Source: Myxococcales bacterium (GTDB taxonomy: Bacteria > Myxococcota_A > UBA9160 > UBA4427). From it: DNA of 64,000 bases. The DNA is taken from NCBI GenBank assembly GCA_012959805.1, contig DUCN01000026.1:248001-312000 (forward strand). Reading direction: 5' to 3'. Below are positions 36,871 to 44,700 of the stretch, one piece after another; position 1 is the stretch's first letter; every line of letters starts with the position of its first letter. Under the pieces are notes generated by a model, which worked only from the letters and a program-made list of their open reading frames with translations, was not told the DNA's origin and did not search any database. A program made the translations under genes and the position numbers.

Positions 36871-36922
36871 AGTCAATCCTATGGTTGATCCAAGGGTTGA
36901 CCCGGCACTTCGCGCGAAGTGC

Positions 36923-37828
36923 CTATGGAAGTTTGCTTTCGATCATCGTCGTCCCGCCCCGCACGCGTGTTTCCATGATCATGAGATTGTGCTCCGCCGA
37001 CCCGAACGCCGTATCGAGCTCGACCGCACGTTGATAGGCCAGACGCGCTTGATCGAATTGTCCCAATCGCGTGTAGGCGATACCAAGATTGTTCCAGGCT
37101 CGACCCAGCCTTGGCTCGATTTGAGTCGCCAGTTCGAATCCCTTTTGTGCAACGCTCCAGACGGCCATCAGATCAGCGCCCTTCTCATTGAGGACGCGCT
37201 GGCCGGCCACGTTGTTGATCAAATGTGCGTAGGCAGTCAGGTCATCAATGGGTCGGATATCGACGCCCTCTTCGACCAGGCCGAGGAAGTCGATTGACAT
37301 TCGCACGCTCTTCGCAAGCACGATGACGACCATGTGATCCGATAGAACAGTGACTTCGCGAAATTCATGAGTGATGGGCGTGAGCGTCCGGGCCTCGGCG
37401 AAGTAGATGGGCCATCCAAGACTTCTGCCCAGACCAACGAGAACGGTCGCAAGTGCCACACAGTCTCCGCGACCCGACTTGATCGTCGCCTTCGCGTTCG
37501 CCGACACCGCCCAATCGTATTTTAGCCCCAGGCCAGTCGGCTTCGGGTCGGAGAGAAAGGAAACCAGAGCACGCACTCGGCTCGCACCCGGCGGGGCGGA
37601 CATCACTCGTCGTTCCGCGAGAATACTGATGTCTCTCGTGACTTCGAACGGCGGGCGACCAAGCTCGCCAGACAGCGTTGGGACACGCTCGCGCAGCTCG
37701 GCTCGAAATTCCTCCGATCGATAACTCAGCCGTTGATCCGATGAAGAATTCGAAGCGCAACCGCAAAGTCCGATCAGAACGATCAGCCAGGCGGTCAAGC
37801 GCGCTCGATGCATCCAATGCCAATGCAT
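36923..37828 (-). CDS. Transglutaminase-like/TPR lipoprotein
   Basis: 301 residues with a lipoprotein signal (lipobox LCGC, about Cys24). A transglutaminase-like core follows, with GRGDCVALATVLVGLGRSLG (candidate nucleophile Cys), YFAEAR and SDHMVVIV (candidate His). The C-terminus carries one to two TPRs (AWNNLGIAYTRLGQFDQARL, AYQRAVELD). Transglutaminase-like domains with TPRs act as envelope peptidases or amide-bond enzymes. It is first of the minus-strand run leading to the M50 protease and exosortase (52 bases gap). The start is uncertain between 37828 and 37813, since neither has a clear ribosome site. Confidence 0.72.
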   Translation of the reverse strand: MHWHWMHRARLTAWLIVLIGLCGCASNSSSDQRLSYRSEEFRAELRERVPTLSGELGRPPFEVTRDISILAERRVMSAPPGASRVRALVSFLSDPKPTGLGLKYDWAVSANAKATIKSGRGDCVALATVLVGLGRSLGWPIYFAEARTLTPITHEFREVTVLSDHMVVIVLAKSVRMSIDFLGLVEEGVDIRPIDDLTAYAHLINNVAGQRVLNEKGADLMAVWSVAQKGFELATQIEPRLGRAWNNLGIAYTRLGQFDQARLAYQRAVELDTAFGSAEHNLMIMETRVRGGTTMIESKLP

Positions 37829-37947
37829 ACTGAATCATACCATCTGGACCTCGCCTCTCCCGGACCCATCTGGCAACGACGATGCTGAGCATGAGGCTGG
37901 CGCCCCGGTCGAATCGTGACACTCCCATGCGCGCTAGGGTCTAGAAT

Positions 37948-38733
37948 ATGACGATTCGTCGGATTGCCCGCTTCTTCGCCCTCGCCCTGGCCGTCATCTT
38001 GACAGGCTCGTTGCCTCTGCTCCGTTGGATGCTCACGCACTTTAAGGAGCCGTCGGTCGATCCAGCCCGGGCGCTCAGCGCTTCGATCGAGCGTTCTCGA
38101 CGAGCAGTCACTGTTCGATACTCGGGAACCTCGACACCTCTCTTCTCTGACCGCGTCACGCATTGGATGGTCGACGGGTGGTTTTCGCGGTTCGGCCCCC
38201 TCGACGTCCTTTTCTCCGAGATGGGCCCGGATGTCGATGCCGTTGCGCGCGGCCTTGAGAACAACCAGATTGAAGACTCGGCGGTCGTCATCCCGACTCA
38301 TTCCCATTTTGATCATGCGATGGATGCGCCGGAGGTTGCGCGGCGCACCGGCGCGGTCTTGCTCGGCTCCGAGTCCACGGCGAATATCGCCCGCGGCTGG
38401 GGACTCTCGGAGGATCAGATCAGGGTCGCGGTCTCCGGAGAAAGCATTCACTGCGGCGATTTCACGATCACCCTGATCGACACGCAACATTTCGCCTTTC
38501 CCAATCCGGCGCTGGCGAAGCAGGCCTTGTCCGATCCCATGATCACCGCGCCCCTCACCGGACCATTCACCGGACCGGTTTGGGCTTCGAGCCTCGCCAA
38601 TCGCAGTGGCACAAAGCAGACCTTGAAATTCCTCAAACAAAAGGAAGCGAGCCACAGTGAAATTCGCTTCTCGACCCTCCCTCGCTTCGACGAGGTCGTG
38701 CCCTTCCAAGCGCCAGGAGTGCAACCGCAATGA
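37948..38733 (+). CDS. Metallo-beta-lactamase-fold protein, apparently C-terminally damaged
   Basis: 261 residues with an N-terminal hydrophobic anchor (residues 7-26). The MBL core includes the zinc motif in PTHSHFDHAMDAPEVARRTG and a third His in LIDTQHFAF. In related anchored MBL proteins of about 350 residues the fold continues with a second domain that carries the bridging Asp and a late HWDDF-like His. Here the text changes after DPMITAPLTGPFTGPVW to a short lysine/serine-rich tail and stops. Those ligands are not visible, so activity is doubtful; an internal deletion is likely. Its stop overlaps the next gene's start (ATGA). Confidence 0.6.
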   Translation: MTIRRIARFFALALAVILTGSLPLLRWMLTHFKEPSVDPARALSASIERSRRAVTVRYSGTSTPLFSDRVTHWMVDGWFSRFGPLDVLFSEMGPDVDAVARGLENNQIEDSAVVIPTHSHFDHAMDAPEVARRTGAVLLGSESTANIARGWGLSEDQIRVAVSGESIHCGDFTITLIDTQHFAFPNPALAKQALSDPMITAPLTGPFTGPVWASSLANRSGTKQTLKFLKQKEASHSEIRFSTLPRFDEVVPFQAPGVQPQ

Positions 38734-39890
38734 CAACCAAGACCATCGATATTCGCTCCGAGGCTCGGGGCTACGGCGATGAATTGCGCGAGCGAGCGCA
38801 GGCAATCGAAAATGCGCGCCAATTGCCCGCGGACCTTTCCGACCGCTTCGCCGATTCCGGCTTCTACCGCGCCTGTGTCCCCGAAATGCTTGGCGGCCTC
38901 GAGCGACCACCCGCGGAAACGATGGAGGCCGTCGAGATCCTGGCACGCGGCGACGGGTCCAGCGCATGGTGTGTCTTCATCGGCGCAACGTCCGGGAGCG
39001 TGCTAGCCAGGATTCGCGAATCTGCAGCCCGGAAAATATTTGCAGATCCCAGCTGTCTGATTTCCGGCGTCTTCGCACCTCGAGGAACGGCGACCGTGGT
39101 CGAAGGCGGCTACCAGGTGGACGGCGTATGGCAGTGGGGTTCCGGAACACAAAATGCCGACTGGATCCTCGCCGGTTGCCAGATCATTCGAGACGGCGAG
39201 ACGGAACGGCTGGGTAACGGAACGTCCAGGTCGACGATGATGTTGGTTCCCGCTGGCAAGGTGGAATTCTTGGACACCTGGCACGTATCGGGGCTCTGCG
39301 GCACTGGAAGCACGGACTATGCAATTCGCAATGTCTTCGTTCCCGAAGAGCATGCGGTCGGAATCGGCATCAATGGTCCCATCGAGAGGCCGCTTTATGC
39401 ATTTCCCCATTTTGGTCTACTCGCGATGGGGATCGCCGCCGTTTCTCTCGGACTTGCGCGCTCGGCCATCGATGAACTCATCGAGATTGCCGGGGGCAAG
39501 AAGCCCTCGGGAAGCGCACGCCCGCTCGCCGCCCGCGCCTCGACACAATCCGAAGTGTCTCGAGCCGAAGCCGGCCTTCGCTCCGCAAGGGCCTTCTACT
39601 ACGAGGCCATCGATGCTGCCTGGAGCGCCGCCCAGTCGACTGGGCGAATCGAGACCCAACATCGCCTCGACGTACGACTAGCGACAACATCCGCGACCCA
39701 GGCCTGCGCTGACGCCGTTGATCGCATGTACAACCTTGCCGGCGGGACTTCTGTATATCGCGACTCGCCTCTGCAGCGCATTTTTCGTGATGTGCATGTG
39801 GCTACTCAACACATGATGGTCAGTCCCGCAACGCTCGAACTAACAGGTCGCATTCTCCTTGGCCTCGAAACCGACACGGCGTTGCTCTAG
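38730..39890 (+). CDS. Acyl-CoA-dehydrogenase-fold flavin monooxygenase (HsaA/group D type)
   Basis: 386 residues with the acyl-CoA dehydrogenase fold, but of the two-component monooxygenase type: VPEMLGGLERPPAETMEAVE, LARGDGSSAWCVFIGAT, ISGVFAPRGTATVVEGGYQV, GVWQWGSGTQNADWILAGC, DTWHVSGLCGTGSTDYAI and the C-terminal YNLAGGTSVYRDSPLQRIFR, RDVHVATQH. Relatives hydroxylate phenols, indoles or steroid ring fragments using reduced flavin from a partner reductase. No flavin reductase lies next to it; the LLM-family protein downstream may supply related chemistry. Translation is coupled to the MBL gene by a four-base overlap. Confidence 0.82.
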   Translation: MTTKTIDIRSEARGYGDELRERAQAIENARQLPADLSDRFADSGFYRACVPEMLGGLERPPAETMEAVEILARGDGSSAWCVFIGATSGSVLARIRESAARKIFADPSCLISGVFAPRGTATVVEGGYQVDGVWQWGSGTQNADWILAGCQIIRDGETERLGNGTSRSTMMLVPAGKVEFLDTWHVSGLCGTGSTDYAIRNVFVPEEHAVGIGINGPIERPLYAFPHFGLLAMGIAAVSLGLARSAIDELIEIAGGKKPSGSARPLAARASTQSEVSRAEAGLRSARAFYYEAIDAAWSAAQSTGRIETQHRLDVRLATTSATQACADAVDRMYNLAGGTSVYRDSPLQRIFRDVHVATQHMMVSPATLELTGRILLGLETDTALL

Positions 39891-39893
39891 CGA

Positions 39894-40883
39894 ATGGGCG
39901 CACGCATCCAAACAGAAGAAGATGTCGTGAACGGATCCTCCAGCCCGCCGCCCCCACTTCGCGTCGGCACGATGGCCGATCAATTCATGCTGACGGGTCC
40001 CCTCGAACGGCGTCGAGAGCTTCTTGACCGTGCGAGCCAGAGCGGCCTTGATCATGTCTTCGTCGCCGACCACATCAGCTTCTATACCGGACTCGGTATG
40101 GACGGGTTGATTCAAGCCGCCACGATTGCGGCGCTCGAACCGAATCTCAAGATTCATATCGGCGTCTACCTTCTAGCCCTCCGACATCCGCTCCCGGTCG
40201 CACGTCAGCTCGCCTCCCTCAGCGAATCCGCGCCCGGAAGGCTCGTTCTCGGGGTCGGTGTTGGCGGCGAGGACCGTCATGAAATCGAAATCTGCGGCGT
40301 TGATCCTGCAACGCGCGGGCGACGGACGAATGAAACACTCATGGCCCTCCACGGCCTTCTTGGCGGAACGCCGGCCAGTCATGCCTGTGAATTCTTTACA
40401 TTCGAAGAAGCGCTGATTCGCCCAGCTCCCGACCCACCGATCCCCATCGTCATCGGTGGCCGATCCGATGCCGCCATCCAGCGCGCGGCTAGGTTCGGTG
40501 ACGGGTGGCTTGGCGTTTGGTGTTCCCCCAGACGATTCGCAGAAGTGGTCCGGGAAATCGAAAGCCTTGCGGAGGAGCGTTCCATCCCGAGACCAAAAAC
40601 CTGGGACCATGGGCTACAGGTCTGGATCGGTCTGGATCAGGATCAAGACCGCGCACGCAAGCGTCTCGCCGCCGCCATGGAACGGATGTACCAGATTCCC
40701 TATGAACGCTTCGAGCGCTACAGCCCCTTCGGCCGGCCGAAGGAAATTGCCGAGCGACTTGCCCCCTATATCGAAGCGGGCTGCCGACACTTGAATTTGA
40801 CGCCGATTGCCAGCTCGCCGGAGGAGGCGATCGACGGCGCCGCGGAGATCCGCGAGTGGCTCATGAAGAACATCGGTGTCTAG
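39894..40883 (+). CDS. LLM-class flavin-dependent oxidoreductase
   Basis: 329 residues with a luciferase-like TIM barrel. Marks are VGTMADQFMLTGPLERRREL, DHVFVADHISFYTGLGMDG, VARQLASLSESAPGRLVLGV, GVGGEDRHEIEICGVDP and IPIVIGGRSDAAIQRAARFG, DGWLGVW. Members use FMN or F420; this one looks closest to F420-type LLM proteins, but the cofactor cannot be settled by eye. It starts three bases after the monooxygenase stop, so the two are co-transcribed. An internal GTG at 39927 is an alternative start because the first residues are not family-like. Confidence 0.85.
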   Translation: MGARIQTEEDVVNGSSSPPPPLRVGTMADQFMLTGPLERRRELLDRASQSGLDHVFVADHISFYTGLGMDGLIQAATIAALEPNLKIHIGVYLLALRHPLPVARQLASLSESAPGRLVLGVGVGGEDRHEIEICGVDPATRGRRTNETLMALHGLLGGTPASHACEFFTFEEALIRPAPDPPIPIVIGGRSDAAIQRAARFGDGWLGVWCSPRRFAEVVREIESLAEERSIPRPKTWDHGLQVWIGLDQDQDRARKRLAAAMERMYQIPYERFERYSPFGRPKEIAERLAPYIEAGCRHLNLTPIASSPEEAIDGAAEIREWLMKNIGV

Positions 40884-40941
40884 AGCGGCTGAGAAGTCGT
40901 CAGCACTCGACTCGAGCGAAACGCCGAATACTCGGCACCGA

Positions 40942-42954
40942 TCAGGGCTTTACGATCTCAAAGGCAGGCGAAAATCGCTCGAAGAGCCGGCCGAATCGAG
41001 CCAGCGCAATCAATCCTCCGTCGAGCGATGCCTGATCCTTGAGTAGCAGGTTCGGAAGCGACACGGCCCCAGAGAGAACACCCACGAAGTCCGCGCGACT
41101 GATTCGAAGTACGATCGTCGGATCTTCCGCACGTCGAGCTTTGTAGTAGCGAAGCACGCCGTGAGCGATTTCCAAGAGCCATTGTTCGTCACGATCCGGG
41201 AACTCGAGCTCAACCGTCATCTCGACGTCCGCGGCCTCTTCCCCCTTGAGCCCAATCGCCAGGTAGTCGAAGAACAGGTCCGAACTCATACCCGCCAGAA
41301 TGTCCGAGCTCGTCGGCGAAACGGTCGTGCCTATCTTCGCCGATTCCGTCGCTCGCAGTTCTTGCGCCCCTGTCAGATAAAAATTCCGCCATGGACCCGA
41401 CTCGGCCTGATACCCGAGTTGTTCGAGCGCATCCGCCTCGAGCCAGCGTGCCGCGCGATTGCTGGGCTCAGCGAAGACGAGATGCTTCACGACCTCCGCC
41501 ACCCATCGATAGTCACCGCGGTCGTAGGCCACACGAGCGTGATCGAGCAATGCCTCCGCCCCGCCCGCGAGTTCAACATAACGTCGGCCCGCCTGCTCCG
41601 GTGGATGGGGGTTCAGGTTGGCGGGGTTCCCATCGAAGAAACCAAGATAAAGCTGATACGTCGCCTTCGAATTGTGGCTGACCGTCCCGTAGTAGCCGCG
41701 ATTGAACCATTCCCGGCCGAGCTCGTCCGGCAGCCGAAGTTGCTCGGCGATTTCAAGAGGCGTGAGTCCCATATTCGCCAGATGCAGAGTCTGGTCATGA
41801 ATATATTTGTAGAGATCTCGCTGACTGGCGAGGTAGGCCACCGCTTCCGCTCGCCCCCATCGCGGCCAATGATGTCCACCGAAAACAACTTCGAGGTCCC
41901 CGCCGAAAAGATCAATCGCCTCGTCGAGCCACCGCGCCCAATCAGAACCATTTCGAACCTGGGCGCCGCGCAATGTATAGAGATTGTGAAGAACCGCGCT
42001 CGCTTCTTCTGCGGCGTAGAATGCCTTGCGCTGCGGGAAATAGAACATGAACTCCGCCGGAGCCTCGGCATTCGGCGTGTACTGAAAGACGATCTCAACT
42101 CCGTCGATGGTGAGTGTCGTACCGGTCTTGTGAATGACATCCGTGGGTTCGATGATCGAAACGCGACCGATCGACGTCGTCTTTCCCAGCCCCGCATCGA
42201 TACGGCCTCGCTCCCCCGCCGGCAAGAGCCGGCCAAACATATAGGCGGCACGACGCGTCATCACGTTTCCGGCGAGCACATTCTCACTCACCGAATGCTG
42301 CATGAATCCTTCGGGCGCAATGATTCGCACGCGTCCCTGCTCAACATCTTCTCGAGTCGTTACTCCACGAACGCCACCGAAATGGTCGACATGGCTATGG
42401 GAATAGATCACGGCAACGACCGGCCGTTCCCCAAGCGTCTCATTCACGAGATCTAGCGCAGCCCTTGCCGCCTCAACCGTGATCAGGGGATCCAAAACGA
42501 TCCAGCCCGTATCGCCGCGGACAAAACTAATATTCGAGAGGTCGTACCCTCGAACCTGGTAGATGCCATCCACGACCTGGAAGAGGCCATGGATCATATT
42601 CAACTTTGCTTGTCGCCAAAGACTCGGATTGACCGTATCCGGGGCATCGCCCTTCTCGAATGCGTAATTCGTCATGTCCCAAGCGATCGTTCCATCGTCC
42701 GCTGCAATCTGTAGACCCGGGTCTGTCGCCAGGCGCCCTCGCTTCGCGAGTTCGAAATCCGCGTCATGATCAAAGGGCAGTGAGCGGGCAACCTTCTGAT
42801 TCGCCGCCCGAGTCGCGGCCGTCGCCGGCTTGGAATCGGAGGTCAGCGTCATGCCACCGGATTCGACCGTCGACCGCGCGCCGAGCCCCGCACAGCCCAC
42901 GTTCGCGATGAGTCCAGCCGACATCATCAACAAGCCTACTTGCTTTCGAATCAT
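40942..42954 (-). CDS. SdsA-type alkylsulfatase (MBL-fold) with lipoprotein signal
   Basis: About 670 residues. A lipoprotein-like signal (IANVGC) is followed by an MBL domain with the binuclear zinc motif YSHSHVDHFGGV, the Glu-rich segment FYAAEEASAVLHNLYTLRGA and the late His motif GGHHWPRWG. A dimerisation domain (KATYQLYLGFFDGNP, NRAARWLEADALEQLGYQ) and a C-terminal SCP2-like lipid-binding domain complete it. This is the full architecture of SdsA1, which cleaves primary alkyl sulfates such as dodecyl sulfate to fatty alcohol and sulfate. The start is the Met before IRKQVGLLMMSAG. It lies downstream of the acyl-CoA ligase and the AOR/FDH operon on the same strand. Confidence 0.93.
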   Translation of the reverse strand: MIRKQVGLLMMSAGLIANVGCAGLGARSTVESGGMTLTSDSKPATAATRAANQKVARSLPFDHDADFELAKRGRLATDPGLQIAADDGTIAWDMTNYAFEKGDAPDTVNPSLWRQAKLNMIHGLFQVVDGIYQVRGYDLSNISFVRGDTGWIVLDPLITVEAARAALDLVNETLGERPVVAVIYSHSHVDHFGGVRGVTTREDVEQGRVRIIAPEGFMQHSVSENVLAGNVMTRRAAYMFGRLLPAGERGRIDAGLGKTTSIGRVSIIEPTDVIHKTGTTLTIDGVEIVFQYTPNAEAPAEFMFYFPQRKAFYAAEEASAVLHNLYTLRGAQVRNGSDWARWLDEAIDLFGGDLEVVFGGHHWPRWGRAEAVAYLASQRDLYKYIHDQTLHLANMGLTPLEIAEQLRLPDELGREWFNRGYYGTVSHNSKATYQLYLGFFDGNPANLNPHPPEQAGRRYVELAGGAEALLDHARVAYDRGDYRWVAEVVKHLVFAEPSNRAARWLEADALEQLGYQAESGPWRNFYLTGAQELRATESAKIGTTVSPTSSDILAGMSSDLFFDYLAIGLKGEEAADVEMTVELEFPDRDEQWLLEIAHGVLRYYKARRAEDPTIVLRISRADFVGVLSGAVSLPNLLLKDQASLDGGLIALARFGRLFERFSPAFEIVKP

Positions 42955-43055
42955 TCTTAACTTTCTCTCGCGTGAATCGACACTTTTAGTGCTTGAGACG
43001 CAGTCATGCATTCAGGCCTCAGCACGATAACAAAATGGAAAACGTGGACCGCTCG

Positions 43056-44627
43056 TTAGTTGACGCGGCGGGCGTGGCCCTTCCAATATGGCTCGCGCAA
43101 CTCTGTCTTCAAGATCTTTCCAGACGGGTTCCGCGGTAGCTCCGACTTTCGGTCGACCGCGGTGGGGCATTTATAGCGAGCCAGACGTTCTCGGCAGTAG
43201 TTCCTAATTTCTTCGTCGCCAACCGCTTCGTCGGCCGCATCGACGATGATCGCAGTCACGGATTCGCCCCATTTTTCGGAGGGAACTCCAATCACGGCGG
43301 CATCCGCGATCGAGGGATGGCTCATCAACACATTCTCGATCTCCGCGGGATAGATATTCTCTCCTCCCGAAACGATCATGTCTTTCACGCGGTCGTGAAT
43401 ATAGAGATAGCCCTCTTTCATGTACCCGGCGTCTCCGGTGCGAAACCATCCGACTCCGTTCTCGTCGAGGCCCTCCGGATAGGACTCCATCGTGGCTTCC
43501 GGGTTGCGCCAATAGCCCTTCATGTTCTGCTTCGACCAGATCCAGATCTCTCCCACCTCGCCTTCGGCCAGGTCTTTGCGGGACTCATCATCGACGATTC
43601 TGATCTTCGTATCACCCCAAGCCTTGCCCGCCGATCGCAAGAGATGCGCCTTCGGGCCTCCAGGATCATGATCCTCTTTCGGCATCACCGTGATCGCACC
43701 CGTCGTCTCCGTCAGCCCATAGACCTGAATAAAGCCACAACCAAAAATCTTCATGGCGGTAGCGAGGACCTGTTCCGAAATCGGAGAAGCCCCGTATACG
43801 ATCGATCGAAGAGAACTGAAGTCGGCTTTTTCGACGCCTTCCGTTGCGCAGAGAATCTGGAGAACCGCTGGCACGAACAAGGTATTCGTCACGCGATGCT
43901 TTTCGATCAGACGGATCACCTCCGGCGGATCCATGTCGCGCACGAGAATTGATTCGCCTCCCTGACAGAACCCGCCGACCGCCCAGCCGCTTCCAGCAAT
44001 ATGAAAGAGCGGCATCGCTACCATGCTCACGCTCGTTTCATCGATCTGCCAATTTTCCGCACCAACATCCATCGCCGCCATCAAGTTGCGATGAGTGAGT
44101 TCGACACCCTTTGGAAGCCCCGTCGTCCCGGACGTATAAAGTTGATAACAAGTCTCATCGTCACGACACCCAAGCTTCGGGTCGATCGGATCTTGCCCCC
44201 CATACCAATCTTCGTAACGGATGACCTCGCCACCGTCTCCAATGACGAGAACTCGCTTGACCGTCCCGAGCTTCATCTTTTCGAGATGCCCGAGAAACTC
44301 CTCGCCGATCAAGAGGACTTTCGCCTCGGCGTGGTTCAGGATGTATTCCATTTCCGGAGGAGCCAGCCGCCAGTTCACCGCAAGCGTGACGGCGTTGACC
44401 ATCGCGGACCCGAATAGCAGCGAGAAATACTCGGGAACATTCCGATCGAGAAAGGCGACCCGCTCTTGGGGCAACACACCTTCTAAAAGAAGCGCTTGGG
44501 CAACCCTGCACGACTCGTCGTAGAGATCCGCGTAGGTCCAGCTCCGATCCCCCGCTCGCATGGCGACTTTGTTGGGGCGCTCACCCGAATGAAGGCGAAG
44601 AACTTGATCAAGTGTCGTTATGGGCAT
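43056..44627 (-). CDS. Acyl-CoA synthetase (AMP-binding, fatty-acid-CoA ligase type)
   Basis: 523-residue ANL-superfamily ligase. The P-loop QLYTSGTTGLPKGVELTHRN, the adenylation motif YGLTETTGAI, the hinge RTGDAGYMKEGYLYIHDRVK with DMIVSGGENIYPAEIE, and the C-terminal catalytic Lys in NPSGKILKTELR are all present. It activates a carboxylic acid to its CoA thioester. Chain length cannot be read off. It lies 73 bases after the formate-dehydrogenase-type gene and before the alkylsulfatase, both on minus, so it could act on acids produced by the AOR. Confidence 0.93.
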   Translation of the reverse strand: MPITTLDQVLRLHSGERPNKVAMRAGDRSWTYADLYDESCRVAQALLLEGVLPQERVAFLDRNVPEYFSLLFGSAMVNAVTLAVNWRLAPPEMEYILNHAEAKVLLIGEEFLGHLEKMKLGTVKRVLVIGDGGEVIRYEDWYGGQDPIDPKLGCRDDETCYQLYTSGTTGLPKGVELTHRNLMAAMDVGAENWQIDETSVSMVAMPLFHIAGSGWAVGGFCQGGESILVRDMDPPEVIRLIEKHRVTNTLFVPAVLQILCATEGVEKADFSSLRSIVYGASPISEQVLATAMKIFGCGFIQVYGLTETTGAITVMPKEDHDPGGPKAHLLRSAGKAWGDTKIRIVDDESRKDLAEGEVGEIWIWSKQNMKGYWRNPEATMESYPEGLDENGVGWFRTGDAGYMKEGYLYIHDRVKDMIVSGGENIYPAEIENVLMSHPSIADAAVIGVPSEKWGESVTAIIVDAADEAVGDEEIRNYCRERLARYKCPTAVDRKSELPRNPSGKILKTELREPYWKGHARRVN

Positions 44628-44700
44628 GGGGGAAGCCTTTCCTGACGAAGAGTCGGCGAATGCAGGAGGCTAACATGATCACTCGTTTTCTGTAAACGAC

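Noticed and set aside
37795-38967. 390-codon minus-strand open frame
   Set aside because: It covers the MBL and monooxygenase genes on the opposite strand, is extremely Arg-rich and has no domain features.
41161-42456. 431-codon plus-strand open frame
   Set aside because: It is antisense to the alkylsulfatase, whose zinc motifs and full-length architecture are clear.
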